Shown piece after piece: positions 1-8,812 of a stretch of 64,000 nt of DNA (the first letter of the stretch is position 1; every line of letters begins with the position of its first letter). This DNA is from Oligoflexia bacterium (GTDB lineage Bacteria; Bdellovibrionota; Bacteriovoracia; Bacteriovoracales; Bacteriovoracaceae). The DNA is taken from positions 223,130 through 287,129 of the forward strand of contig JADFZW010000002.1 of the NCBI GenBank assembly GCA_015232355.1, read 5' to 3'. Made by a program: the position numbers and the translations under genes. A model generated the notes under the pieces. It did not search any database and had not been told where the DNA came from. It saw only the letters and a program-made list of their open reading frames with translations.

Positions 1-1
1 T

Positions 2-469
2 TTACTTACAGGGAGGATTTTTTTTAAGAAAACTTTCTAAGATAATAGCAGCGGCCAGCTCATCAATTTTTTTTTCATTTACTTTAAAGTTGAATAGTGG
101 AGAATTTTTCATCCGATCTTTTGCCTCAAATGAACTTAAAGTTTCATCTTGAAGTGCTAATTCAACATTATATTTGCTCAACTCTTTCTTTAAACTCCTA
201 CTAAACTCCAATACCTTTTTTGTCATCGAAGTCTCTTGACCATCAAGTAGTAGCGGAACTCCCAACACCACAATCGCAATTTCTTCTCTCTTCACTATTC
301 GTATTAACTCAACAATTAGTCTCTTATTACTCTCAAAATCTAGTGTCTGATATGCAGACGGAATAGTGTCTTTGCCGCAACAAAACATTGCTAATCCAAC
401 ATTTTTGGTCCCATAATCTATGGCCAATAAATTAATTTCATCCACTAATTTAAATTTATCTGTTTGCAT
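2..469 (-). CDS. ruvX: Putative pre-16S rRNA nuclease / Holliday junction resolvase-like YqgF
   Basis: This 155-residue protein has the RNase H-like fold signature of the YqgF/RuvX family, which trims the 5' end of 16S rRNA in E. coli and is essential in many bacteria. The first acidic strand reads LAIDYGTKNVGLA with Asp18. The second block is VLGVPLLLDGQET near residues 68-80. The third holds DET at 108-110, and the closing acidic residue is Asp136 in KIDELAA. Length is typical of the family. The stop lies at the very edge of the window, so the gene is complete but its downstream neighbour is not visible. The ATG at 469 has only a weak purine-rich stretch before it. The gene reads away from rho. 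Confidence 0.93.
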   Translation of the reverse strand: MQTDKFKLVDEINLLAIDYGTKNVGLAMFCCGKDTIPSAYQTLDFESNKRLIVELIRIVKREEIAIVVLGVPLLLDGQETSMTKKVLEFSRSLKKELSKYNVELALQDETLSSFEAKDRMKNSPLFNFKVNEKKIDELAAAIILESFLKKNPPCK

Positions 470-859
470 TTTCGATTTTTCTTTGTTATCTCTTCAAAGT
501 CTGCCATTTTCCTCTTTTAGTATGAAAAGAAATTAAATTCAAGACATTTATTGACAACATGGGCCTTGTGGCGGATACTGAAGTTAAGAGACAGCTAAAT
601 TTGAAAATTCAACTCTTGCTCAAAATAATAAAACATAATACTAACAACTTTGATTTAGATTTAGATAAATAAGTGAATCATAAATTAATTCGTAAAAATA
701 AAATTACCGAACAATCTTGCATATCGTGAAAATAAAATCGTTGAATAATTTTATTTGTATATTTTATATATTTTGTTTTTTTTGTATTTTTTTATTTTTT
801 TTATTAAGTCAATTTAACCACAGTGTTTCTTTACATTGTATTATCAGGAGTGTGCTTTA
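470..859. other. 390-bp intergenic region between ruvX and rho
   Basis: The divergent promoters of ruvX and rho should lie here. The rho-proximal part (about 740-810) is almost pure A/T with long T runs, and could form an untranslated rho leader; rho leaders are sites of autoregulation in other bacteria. I see no convincing ORF, tRNA or strong hairpin. Confidence 0.5.
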
Positions 860-2107
860 ATGCATCTTAATGAACTTAGAGAAATGAGTATTGAAGAGTT
901 GGCCGCAATGGCCACTAAGGCCGGTATCGAAAATGCTGCCGGAATGAAACGACATGAAGTAATCTTCGCATTACTTACAAAACATGCAAAAGCTGAGGAG
1001 GCGATCTATGGAGAGGGTGTCTTGGAAACCTTACCTGACGGTTTTGGATTTTTAAGATCACCAGTTTATAACTATCTCCCTGGTGCTGACGATATCTATG
1101 TTAGCCCAAGCCAAATTAGACGTTTTGGTTTAAGAACTGGAGACACAGTATCCGGACAAATTAGACCACCAAAGGATAACGAACGCTATTTTGCTCTTCT
1201 AAAAGTAAACACCATCAATTTTAGAGAACCAGAACAACACAGAAAAACAGTATTGTTCGATAACCTTATTCCTGTTTACCCACAAGAAAAAATCAATTTA
1301 GAAGCAGGTCCTAAAAATGTTTCAACAAGAATAATCGACCTCTTTGTCCCTCAAGGTTTTGGACAAAGATGTTTGATCGTTGCTCCTCCTAAAGCAGGTA
1401 AAACAGTTCTCTTAAAAGATATTGCAAATGCAATCACTCACAATCACCCAGAAACAATTTTGATTGTTCTCTTAATTGATGAGAGACCAGAAGAGGTGAC
1501 TGATATGAGAAGAAGCGTGAAGGGTGAAGTGGTTTCTTCAACTTTTGATGAACCAGCTACTCGTCACGTACAAGTTGCAGAGATGGTACTTGAAAAATCA
1601 AAACGCTTAGTAGAAGCAGGAATGAAAGTTGTAGTATTGCTTGATTCAATTACTCGTCTAGCACGTGCTTACAATACAGTTATTCCACCATCAGGAAAAA
1701 TTCTCTCCGGTGGTGTGGACTCCAATGCTCTTCATAGACCAAAAAGATTTTTTGGTGCTGCCAGAAATATTGAAAATGGTGGTTCACTTACTATCATCGC
1801 GACTTCACTTATTGATACTGGTTCAAGAATGGATGAGGTTATCTTCGAAGAATTTAAAGGTACAGGTAACTCTGAAATACAACTTGATAGAAAGCTAATG
1901 GAAAAGAGAATCTTCCCATGCTTGGATATTAATAAATCAGCAACAAGAAAAGAAGAGTTGTTAGTAGTGGCCCAAGATCTACAGAGAATGTATCTCTTAA
2001 GAAAAGTATTACAACCAATGAACGTTGTTGATTCAATGGAATTTTTACTCTCAAGAATAACTAAAACTGAAACAAACACTCAATTCATTGATTCTATGAA
2101 TGGATAA
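860..2107 (+). CDS. rho: Transcription termination factor Rho
   Basis: Rho is a hexameric RNA-dependent ATPase that ends transcription. The 415-residue protein has an N-terminal helical domain, an RNA-binding cold-shock-like domain ([18 protein letters not shown]), and a RecA-type motor with Walker A PPKAGKT and the [12 protein letters not shown] segment. I chose ATG 860 because AGGAG sits at 846-850. An in-frame TTG at 836 lies upstream of that ribosome binding site and is less likely. No large N-terminal insertion is present, so this is the compact E. coli-like form. It heads a plus-strand block of core genes. Confidence 0.97.
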   Translation: MHLNELREMSIEELAAMATKAGIENAAGMKRHEVIFALLTKHAKAEEAIYGEGVLETLPDGFGFLRSPVYNYLPGADDIYVSPSQIRRFGLRTGDTVSGQIRPPKDNERYFALLKVNTINFREPEQHRKTVLFDNLIPVYPQEKINLEAGPKNVSTRIIDLFVPQGFGQRCLIVAPPKAGKTVLLKDIANAITHNHPETILIVLLIDERPEEVTDMRRSVKGEVVSSTFDEPATRHVQVAEMVLEKSKRLVEAGMKVVVLLDSITRLARAYNTVIPPSGKILSGGVDSNALHRPKRFFGAARNIENGGSLTIIATSLIDTGSRMDEVIFEEFKGTGNSEIQLDRKLMEKRIFPCLDINKSATRKEELLVVAQDLQRMYLLRKVLQPMNVVDSMEFLLSRITKTETNTQFIDSMNG

Positions 2108-2141
2108 TGTTTGTTCAATTTACATTTGTTAAGGATGATCT

Positions 2142-3389
2142 ATGTATATATACCAAAGTAATGGGAGAGTTATGCGCTTTTTTTATCGTGTCCTCCAATT
2201 ACTTTGGTATTTTCTAAATATAAATCCATCTTCGTTTTCATCTTCATCTTCAGATGAATCTTCAGTTGAATGCTCACAAAAAAAATATACCTCCATTGGA
2301 GGGCAAGCTGTTATCGAAGGGGTGATGATGCGCTCACCTCACGCTTTTGTTGTTGCTCTAAGATTGCCCAATGGAAAAATTCGCCTAAGAAAAGATCAAT
2401 GGTTTGGAATCGGCAAAAAAATTCCAATTCTTAAAAAATTTCTACTACGAGGAGTTTTGGCGGTAATTGAAGCAATGGCGAATGGAATTGTAGCACTAAA
2501 TTATTCTGCTAACGTAGCAATGACAGAGGAATTAAAGAAAGAACGTCAACAAGAACAGCAAGAAAAGCCAGAAAAGAAAGAGCTGGCGGAAAAACAAGAA
2601 CAGCAAGAATCGCCAGAAAATTTGAAGTCTCTTACTGATAAGATTGGAATCGCCACTTTTATTACCATGATCATCTCTCTACTATTTGGAATAGTTTTGT
2701 TTGTCTTTGTTCCACATTGGATTACCATTTTAATTGGTTACAGTAATGTAGAGAGTTTTCAATTTCATATGATTGATGGAATCGTTAAAGCAATCATCTT
2801 TGTATTATATGTTTTTTTAATTGGACTACTTCCAGATATAAAGAAAATATTTTGCTACCATGGGGCCGAACATAAATCAATCGCTACCTTCGAAAATAAA
2901 GAAGAACTTACAGTAGAAAATGCTCGCAAATACAGTACACTACACCCACGCTGTGGAACATCTTTTATCTTTTTTCTCATTTTTATTTCTATTTTATTTT
3001 TTTCTATCATCTTTAGTTCATTCACCTTGGCGGCCGGTCTTCCTTTTGTATTACGACACTTGGTAATTTTATGCTTTAAAGTTTTATTGATGTTTCCTGT
3101 TGCTGGAATCTCCTATGAAATATTAAAGTTTGCAGGAACTCACAGTGATAATCTCTTCTGTAAAATAATTAGCTTTCCAGGCATGCTTTTACAAAGAATC
3201 ACTACTCGTGAACCAAATAATGAACAATTAGAAGTCGCACTCGCCTCAATAAAAACAGTGCTCTTCTTAGAAGAAAAATATAATTTAAAACAACAATCCA
3301 CAAAGATACTCACAGTTGAAGAATTAGAAATTGAGCATCTATCTGAAATAGAAAAATCAAACGCTACCGTTAAAGATTTTATAGAATAA
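2142..3389 (+). CDS. DUF1385 (YqhQ-like) membrane protein
   Basis: The protein carries the DUF1385 hallmarks: IGGQAVIEGVMMRSP after residue 50, then CYHGAEHKSIATFE, HPRCGTSFIFF and a C-terminal GISYEILKFAG motif. Several membrane segments lie in the middle (about 170-215, 225-250, 280-330). Genes of this family commonly sit beside prfA/prmC, as here, but their biochemical role is not established. Two low-complexity inserts are notable: a Ser-rich stretch at about residues 31-45 and a Lys/Glu/Gln-rich charged stretch at about 130-165. AAGGA sits 6 bases before ATG 2142. The 52-bp gap to prfA suggests co-transcription. Confidence 0.88.
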   Translation: MYIYQSNGRVMRFFYRVLQLLWYFLNINPSSFSSSSSDESSVECSQKKYTSIGGQAVIEGVMMRSPHAFVVALRLPNGKIRLRKDQWFGIGKKIPILKKFLLRGVLAVIEAMANGIVALNYSANVAMTEELKKERQQEQQEKPEKKELAEKQEQQESPENLKSLTDKIGIATFITMIISLLFGIVLFVFVPHWITILIGYSNVESFQFHMIDGIVKAIIFVLYVFLIGLLPDIKKIFCYHGAEHKSIATFENKEELTVENARKYSTLHPRCGTSFIFFLIFISILFFSIIFSSFTLAAGLPFVLRHLVILCFKVLLMFPVAGISYEILKFAGTHSDNLFCKIISFPGMLLQRITTREPNNEQLEVALASIKTVLFLEEKYNLKQQSTKILTVEELEIEHLSEIEKSNATVKDFIE

Positions 3390-3442
3390 ATTTATAGAAT
3401 AAAATAATCATTAATCAGAAATCATAAGAGAGAGTTAATCAT

Positions 3443-4549
3443 ATGTTCGATAAGTTAGAATTAATTGTCAGACGCTACAATGAGCTTACACAAAAGTTGG
3501 CAGATCCAACTATCTATGATCGTCAAAAGGAATTTAAAGAGGTCTCGGAAGAGAGATCAGCACTTGAAAAAATTGTAGAGTGTTATCAAAATTATAAAAA
3601 AGTTGATAATGAAATATCTCAAGCAAAAGAGATATTAAAAAATGAAAACGATCCTGACCTAAAAGAGATGGCCAAAGAAGAGTTAACTGAAAAAGAAATC
3701 GCCATAGAAAAATTAATCAGCGAACTTAAAGTATTGTTAATTCCTAAAGATCCTCTCGATGAAAAAAACGTTATGATGGAAATTAGAGCAGGAGCAGGTG
3801 GTGATGAGGCATCTATTTTTGCTGCCGATGTCTTTCGAATGTATCAAAACTATTTTAGAACTCTGCACTTCAAATCAGAAGTTGTCTCTGTCAGTAAAAA
3901 TGCGGAAGGAATAAAAGAGATTATCGTTAACATTAGTGGTAGTCGAGTCTACTCCATCTTGAAATATGAATCTGGTGTTCATAGAGTTCAACGAGTACCT
4001 AAGACTGAAGCACAAGGAAGAATTCATACATCAACAATAACAGTTGCAGTTCTACCTGAAGCAGGGGAAATTGAATTTGAATTAGACTTAAATGAAATTC
4101 GTATTGATGTTTATCGTTCAGGGGGCTCTGGAGGTCAATCAGTAAACACCACTGACTCTGCAGTAAGAGTAACTCATATTCCAACTGGCACTGTAGTAGC
4201 AATACAAGATGAAAAGTCGCAAATAAAAAATAAAGATAAAGCATTAAAGATTTTACGAAATAGATTGTATGATCAAAAGTTAAGAGAAGCTCGCGAGAAG
4301 GAAGCTCAGGAAAGAAAGGGCCAAGTTGGAACAGGCGATCGCTCTGAACGAATACGTACATACAACTTTCCTCAAGGACGATTAACCGATCATCGAATTG
4401 GTCTTACCGTTTACAATCTTGAAGCAATAATGGAAGGTGATTTACAACACGTTACTGAGTCACTTATTACTTATCATCAAGCAAAGTTACTCGGGTCAAC
4501 TGATGATAAAAATAGTAGTAGTAATAATAACGATGATGATGAAGATTGA
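3443..4549 (+). CDS. prfA: Peptide chain release factor 1
   Basis: RF1 recognises UAA and UAG stop codons and triggers release of the nascent peptide. The GGQ catalytic motif lies at residues 230-232 in SGGSGGQSVNTTDS. The PxT stop-codon reading motif reads PKT at 186-188, within the conserved RVPxTEAQGRIHTST context. The 368 residues match the family, apart from an acidic Asn/Ser/Asp tail made by simple repeats. The tail's TGA overlaps the possible TTG start of prmC, the standard RF1-methylase pairing. Confidence 0.97.
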   Translation: MFDKLELIVRRYNELTQKLADPTIYDRQKEFKEVSEERSALEKIVECYQNYKKVDNEISQAKEILKNENDPDLKEMAKEELTEKEIAIEKLISELKVLLIPKDPLDEKNVMMEIRAGAGGDEASIFAADVFRMYQNYFRTLHFKSEVVSVSKNAEGIKEIIVNISGSRVYSILKYESGVHRVQRVPKTEAQGRIHTSTITVAVLPEAGEIEFELDLNEIRIDVYRSGGSGGQSVNTTDSAVRVTHIPTGTVVAIQDEKSQIKNKDKALKILRNRLYDQKLREAREKEAQERKGQVGTGDRSERIRTYNFPQGRLTDHRIGLTVYNLEAIMEGDLQHVTESLITYHQAKLLGSTDDKNSSSNNNDDDED

Positions 4550-4554
4550 TTATT

Positions 4555-5499
4555 ATGGAGACACTTCTTCAATATACTAAGCGTTTTTTTAGTGAACATC
4601 AAAATTTTTTGCTCAACAACTATCCAGGTATAACTGTTAGAAGAATTCTGCAAGAGCTTGAATATTACTTTACATTTGGATATGAAAGTTTTGATCATTT
4701 TTTAAACAGTATCTATCTTGAGGATTACTATAATCCAGTTACTATTTTTTTTAAAAAGTTAGAACAAGGAATCCCTCTTGCTTACATCAGCAACTATCGT
4801 CAATTTTGCTCTTCAGATTTTTACATTAACCGAGATGTTTTAATTCCAAGATCAGAGACAGAATTGCTTGTTGAAATGTCCATCAAAGAACTAAAAAGAA
4901 TAGAAAAAAATAATTTTAATAATTCCAATTCTAATTCCACTTCCACTCCTGATTCGCTAAAAATAATTGACGTAGGTACTGGTAGTGGATGTATTGTTAT
5001 TTCTATTCTTGAACACTATTATCCTATCGATGCCCAAGCTACCGACATCTCCGCTAACGCTATCGAGATGGCCAAAAGAAATTATTACTTGTTAAATTTT
5101 AAAATCAATCCTCAAAATAAATTAAAGTTCTATCAAAACGATAGATTGTTTGGATTAGACAGCGAAGAAAAATTTCATCTAATAGTCTCTAATCCACCAT
5201 ACATTAAAAAAAATGCCGATGTCAAAAACGTTCATACACAAGTAAGATTACATGAACCAGAGTTGGCCCTATATATTGATGATGAAAAATATGAGGAGTG
5301 GTACACACTTTTCTTTAAACAAGTAGATCAACATTTACTTGCAGATGGTGTTTTTCTCCTCGAGGGGCATGAATATCACATTCCCACTTTATACAATATG
5401 GTTAAAAAGATGATTTCAAACTCTGCCCTTCACTTCAAAGAATGCACTATCATAAAAGATCTGACCCAAAAAGATCGCTTTTTAAAATTCATAAAGTAA
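4555..5499 (+). CDS. prmC: Release factor glutamine methyltransferase PrmC (HemK)
   Basis: PrmC methylates the Gln of the GGQ motif in RF1 and RF2 using S-adenosylmethionine. It has an N-terminal helical domain, a SAM-binding loop DVGTGSGCIVISIL, and the catalytic NPPY motif in LIVSNPPYIKK. An Asn/Ser/Thr-rich stretch before the SAM loop looks like a simple-repeat insertion. I prefer ATG 4555, which lies 5 bases after the prfA stop. A TTG at 4546 overlapping the stop is the alternative. The substrate gene prfA is immediately upstream, which supports the call. Confidence 0.95.
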   Translation: METLLQYTKRFFSEHQNFLLNNYPGITVRRILQELEYYFTFGYESFDHFLNSIYLEDYYNPVTIFFKKLEQGIPLAYISNYRQFCSSDFYINRDVLIPRSETELLVEMSIKELKRIEKNNFNNSNSNSTSTPDSLKIIDVGTGSGCIVISILEHYYPIDAQATDISANAIEMAKRNYYLLNFKINPQNKLKFYQNDRLFGLDSEEKFHLIVSNPPYIKKNADVKNVHTQVRLHEPELALYIDDEKYEEWYTLFFKQVDQHLLADGVFLLEGHEYHIPTLYNMVKKMISNSALHFKECTIIKDLTQKDRFLKFIK

Positions 5500-5510
5500 G
5501 TAACGAGAAA

Positions 5511-5537
5511 TAAATTAAAATAAATTAAAATAAATTA
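5511..5537. repeat. 10-bp tandem repeat in the murA leader
   Basis: The unit TAAATTAAAA is present 2.7 times and ends directly in the murA ribosome binding site (AGGAG). It fills most of the prmC-murA gap. Confidence 0.85.
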
Positions 5538-5552
5538 GGAGATATCAAAATT

Positions 5553-6857
5553 ATGGACAAATTAATTATCACTGGTCCATCACAGCTCAAAGGAACAATC
5601 AAAACATCTAGTTCTAAAAATTCTTCCCTTCCTATAATGGTGGCCACTCTTCTTTCAGAGGGAACAATCACCATAAATAATCTACCAAAATTAAAAGATG
5701 TTTCTACCATGACGAAGCTTCTTAAAAATTTAGGTGCAGAGATAGAAGAGAGTGCTGATGGAAAAACAATCTTTAATACCTCAAATTTAAAATCCTATGA
5801 AGCAAATTATGAGATGGTAAAAACCATGCGTGCATCCTTTTTTGTTCTTGGGCCACTAATCGCCCGCTATGGAAGAGCAACTGTCTCTCTTCCTGGAGGA
5901 TGTGCTATCGGCGCACGTGCCGTTGATATTCATCTAGACGGTCTTGCAAAATTAGGAGCTGAGATAGAGCTAAAAGGTGGTTATGTCCATGCAAAAGCTA
6001 AAAAATTAAAAGCGGCAGAAATTATTCTCTCATTTCCTTCAGTAGGTGCAACTGAAAATTTAATTATGGCCGCATCTCTGGCAGAAGGAACAACTCTGAT
6101 TAAAAACGCTGCTCGCGAACCAGAGATAATCGACTTAGCAAATTTTATAAATAAAATGGGTGGACATGTTGAAGGGGCCGGCAACTCTGATATTATTATT
6201 GAAGGAGTTTCTTCTCTCAACAATTCAATTCAATATAGTGTAATTCCAGATCGTATTGAAGCATCCACATTTATCATCGCAGGAATCATTACCAATTCAA
6301 ATATCATTGTTCAAAATGTAGTAACCAAACATATGGATGCTATTTTAGATGCTTTAAAACATATGGGCGCAAACTTTAAGATAACCCATAATTCAGACAG
6401 CGCTATTAATGATTCAATTGAAATTATTCCACATCCATCATCACAGGCAGTTACTCTGAAAGGTATTCACATTGATACAGCTCCATATCCTGGTTTTCCA
6501 ACCGATGTTCAAGCACAACTTATGCCTCTTGCAATCAAAGCAGGTACTCCATCAGTAATTACAGAACACATCTTTGAAAATAGATTTATGCATGTTCCAG
6601 AATTAAATCGTATGGGTGCTAATATATTACTCAAAGGAAACTCAGCTTTTATAGAGGGAAATACTAAACTAACGGCAGCTCCCGTAATGTGTACAGATCT
6701 GCGAGCTAGTGCGGCCCTAATTTTAGCAGCACTTGTTGCTGAAGGTGAAACTGAAGTATGTCGAGTATATCATTTAGATCGAGGATATGAATTCATCGAT
6801 AAGAAATTAACAGATTTGAATGTATCGGTCAGACGTATTCCAGGTGGACCATTTTAA
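5553..6857 (+). CDS. murA: UDP-N-acetylglucosamine 1-carboxyvinyltransferase
   Basis: MurA transfers enolpyruvate from PEP to UDP-GlcNAc, the first committed step of peptidoglycan synthesis, in the cytoplasm. Lys22-Asn23 of the substrate-binding segment (SSSKNSSLP) are present. The catalytic cysteine is Cys117 in LPGGCAIGARAVD. A Cys here, rather than Asp, predicts the fosfomycin-sensitive type. The 434 residues are slightly longer than usual (about 420). AGGAG precedes ATG 5553. Confidence 0.97.
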   Translation: MDKLIITGPSQLKGTIKTSSSKNSSLPIMVATLLSEGTITINNLPKLKDVSTMTKLLKNLGAEIEESADGKTIFNTSNLKSYEANYEMVKTMRASFFVLGPLIARYGRATVSLPGGCAIGARAVDIHLDGLAKLGAEIELKGGYVHAKAKKLKAAEIILSFPSVGATENLIMAASLAEGTTLIKNAAREPEIIDLANFINKMGGHVEGAGNSDIIIEGVSSLNNSIQYSVIPDRIEASTFIIAGIITNSNIIVQNVVTKHMDAILDALKHMGANFKITHNSDSAINDSIEIIPHPSSQAVTLKGIHIDTAPYPGFPTDVQAQLMPLAIKAGTPSVITEHIFENRFMHVPELNRMGANILLKGNSAFIEGNTKLTAAPVMCTDLRASAALILAALVAEGETEVCRVYHLDRGYEFIDKKLTDLNVSVRRIPGGPF

Positions 6858-6870
6858 ATTTATACATTTT

Positions 6871-6901
6871 AAAGTTTATTTAAAGTTTATTTAAAGTTTA
6901 T
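6871..6901. repeat. 11-bp tandem repeat before the HIT gene
   Basis: The unit AAAGTTTATTT occurs 2.8 times. It runs up to the AAAAGGAG ribosome binding site of the HIT-family gene, and nothing else is in the murA-HIT gap. Confidence 0.85.
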
Positions 6902-6917
6902 AAAAGGAGTAAAAAAA

Positions 6918-7259
6918 ATGAATGACCAATGTATCTTTTGCAAAATAATCAAAGGAGAAATTCCTTCCACTAAAGTATTTGAAAATGAAAATGTTATTGG
7001 CATCAAAGATATTCAACCAGCAGCTCCAATACATATTTTATTCATACATAGGAATCATAGTAAAAATATAAATGAGATGTGCGCAAATAATCCTCAAGAT
7101 CTAGTTGAAATCTTCAAGGCCATAAAAGAATTTAGCGAGCAAGAAAAGATTGATCAAAGCGGATTTAGAATCATTGCCAACACTGGCGCTGATGGAGGTC
7201 AAACAGTTTTCCACACACATTTTCATCTCTTATCTGGAAAAAAGATGCATCACCTATAA
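6918..7259 (+). CDS. HIT-family purine nucleotide phosphoramidase (HinT-like)
   Basis: HinT proteins hydrolyse purine nucleoside phosphoramidates and bind nucleotides through a histidine triad. The triad HTHFHLL holds His99, His101 and His103, and the N-terminal signature CIFCKIIKGEIPSTKVFEN is typical. At 113 residues the length is normal. Two N-terminal cysteines (Cys5, Cys8) match the zinc-binding subgroup in part. A strong AGGAG precedes the start. It follows murA, probably in one transcript. Confidence 0.93.
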   Translation: MNDQCIFCKIIKGEIPSTKVFENENVIGIKDIQPAAPIHILFIHRNHSKNINEMCANNPQDLVEIFKAIKEFSEQEKIDQSGFRIIANTGADGGQTVFHTHFHLLSGKKMHHL

Positions 7260-7347
7260 GTTGTATTATTAACAACCATATGATAGAAGCAATTTTAACT
7301 TTACAGAAAGCATGTAAGCATATTCATAACAGGAGAGCTAAATAATT

Positions 7348-8298
7348 ATGAAGTTAAGAGTGTTGTGTTCTATAATTCTCTACATTCTCAATATTTTTCT
7401 TTGCCTATCATTATTGTTTTCTTGCTCAAACTCAAAAAATGATCAATCTCAATCTCAGTCTCAGTCTCAATTTTCGCAATATAAATCTACATCACCAATA
7501 GATCTAAAAATAATCGGAGGAAGTGCTGTTCCATCAAATAGATGGAAAAGTGCAGTAGCACTAACTGATATAAGAAACAAAAAGATGTTTTGCTCAGGAA
7601 CATTGATTACTAGAGAATTGGTTTTAACAGCAGCTCATTGTTTAAAATCAAACTCATTTACTAACGAACAAGATAGAATAATGTACATTAGAGTTTACGT
7701 TGGAAGTGGTGTTGAGGGTGGCAAATTTATTGGTCAACATAAAATAAAGATGGCACGTGTACATCCTCAGTACGATACTATTGAAAATCAATGGGCAGAT
7801 ATTGGTTTTGTTGTATTAACAGATCCTATTGGACAAAATGATATTAGGGATAATGATTTTCTCCCCATCTTAGATGGCCAGCAAGAGATATTAAACACTT
7901 TAACATATGGAAAAAATATTCGTTTGGTGGGTTTTGGAGATCGAGATTTTATTGAACCACCAGATGAGATTGAGATTGATGGTATCGAAGCTGATCAAAA
8001 TTACTGTAACACAAAATCTCATAGCGGAATAAAATACGAAGTTGATGTACCTCTTAAAAATATTACTGGTTCAGAGCTTGTTTGGGATGGTAGTTACTCT
8101 TGTGGACACTACTATGGTGATAGTGGTGGTCCAGTTTATGTAAAAACACAGAATGGATCATGGAAAATTGCAGCGATCATATCACGTGGTGATTTACAAA
8201 ATATGGAAGGAATAGATGTTTTAGTTTCACCATTTATTTGTTGGATACAAGAAACTTCAAATATTCAATTACCACACACATATAAAAAATGCTTATAA
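7348..8298 (+). CDS. Trypsin-like serine protease, predicted lipoprotein
   Basis: This is a secreted chymotrypsin-fold (S1) protease. The N-terminus is a lipoprotein-type signal ending LLFSC (Cys26). A short SQ-repeat linker follows, then the activation motif IIGG at 55-58. The catalytic triad is His97 (TAAHC), Asp151 (WADIGFVVL) and Ser259 (GDSGGP). The spacing between Cys252 and Ser259 is three residues longer than in trypsin, and the usual S1-pocket Asp is not obvious, so trypsin-like specificity should not be assumed. The SQ linker is encoded by a 6-bp tandem repeat. Secreted S1 proteases are common in predatory bdellovibrios; the role here is inferred. Confidence 0.9.
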   Translation: MKLRVLCSIILYILNIFLCLSLLFSCSNSKNDQSQSQSQSQFSQYKSTSPIDLKIIGGSAVPSNRWKSAVALTDIRNKKMFCSGTLITRELVLTAAHCLKSNSFTNEQDRIMYIRVYVGSGVEGGKFIGQHKIKMARVHPQYDTIENQWADIGFVVLTDPIGQNDIRDNDFLPILDGQQEILNTLTYGKNIRLVGFGDRDFIEPPDEIEIDGIEADQNYCNTKSHSGIKYEVDVPLKNITGSELVWDGSYSCGHYYGDSGGPVYVKTQNGSWKIAAIISRGDLQNMEGIDVLVSPFICWIQETSNIQLPHTYKKCL

Positions 8299-8309
8299 GA
8301 TTAATTCTA

Positions 8310-8558
8310 TCAACCATCGTTTCCTATTGCTGAAACAGGACATGCTTCAAGTTGTTCCTGGCAAATTTCTTTTTCTGAAGATGAGATAGGTTGTCTTTTT
8401 ATATACGCATTTCCATTGTCATCTTCTGCAAAAAAATCAGGTGCTCCAGTATAACAAACATTACAAGCAATACATCCTTCACCATTTTCATCATCAGGAT
8501 CTGTACAAAACCATGGTCCTGGTACATTTTTCTTATGCTTAGCATTTTTATTGGCCAT
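8310..8558 (-). CDS. Small 4Fe-4S ferredoxin
   Basis: The 82-residue protein has a single-cluster arrangement, GCIACNVC near the middle and CPVSAIG at the C-terminus, with an acidic middle segment. This resembles the one-[4Fe-4S] ferredoxins that carry single electrons in the cytoplasm. I chose the ATG at 8558 because a GGAGA ribosome binding site lies just before it. A longer frame to 8621 would add a hydrophobic, unlikely N-terminus. It stands alone, convergent with the protease gene, so its redox partner is not suggested by context. Confidence 0.85.
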   Translation of the reverse strand: MANKNAKHKKNVPGPWFCTDPDDENGEGCIACNVCYTGAPDFFAEDDNGNAYIKRQPISSSEKEICQEQLEACPVSAIGNDG

Positions 8559-8622
8559 ACAAAATCTCCATAGCAAAATATGTTTGCTGAAAAATATTTT
8601 TGCTACTACTCTAATAATCATA

Positions 8623-8682
8623 TTGTACTTGTACTTGTACTTGTACTTTTACTTGTACTCATACCTATACTTATACTTGCAT
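8623..8682. repeat. Hexanucleotide tandem array (about 10 units)
   Basis: The unit TTGTAC occurs perfectly four times at 8623-8646. Variants then continue at the same 6-bp spacing (TTTTAC, TTGTAC, TCATAC, CTATAC, TTATAC, TTGCAT). It lies between the divergent ferredoxin and phosphohexomutase genes, so it is intergenic. Copy-number change here would alter promoter spacing. Confidence 0.9.
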
Positions 8683-8769
8683 TTTATCTCTTTGGAGCGT
8701 TAGAATAGAGCTTATATAAAATAGAATTAACCTACTTTTAATTTTAAATCTAGATCTTTATCTATGCTT

Positions 8770-8797
8770 AAAAGAATTTTTTTGTAAATTCTTTTTT
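8770..8797 (+). terminator. AT-rich hairpin with T run before the phosphohexomutase gene
   Basis: AAAAGAATTT (8770-8779) pairs with AAATTCTTTT (8786-8795) around a 6-base loop, followed by T. It ends about 6 bases before the GAGGGTG ribosome binding site. It could be a weak terminator, an attenuator or a 5' stabilising stem. The low GC of the stem makes it a modest candidate. Confidence 0.4.
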
Positions 8798-8812
8798 CAT
8801 GAGGGTGTTTTT

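Noticed and set aside
1732..2079. Minus-strand ORF inside rho
   Set aside because: It lies fully within the conserved rho coding sequence and is a shadow frame.
3998..4006. Altered stop-codon recognition in RF1 (PKT instead of PAT)
   Set aside because: The middle residue of PxT is variable in normal RF1 proteins (for example PET in Bacillus), and the rest of the protein is standard.
8623..8682. Possible CRISPR array in the hexamer repeats
   Set aside because: The units are 6 bp, directly adjacent and without unique spacers, and no cas gene is present.
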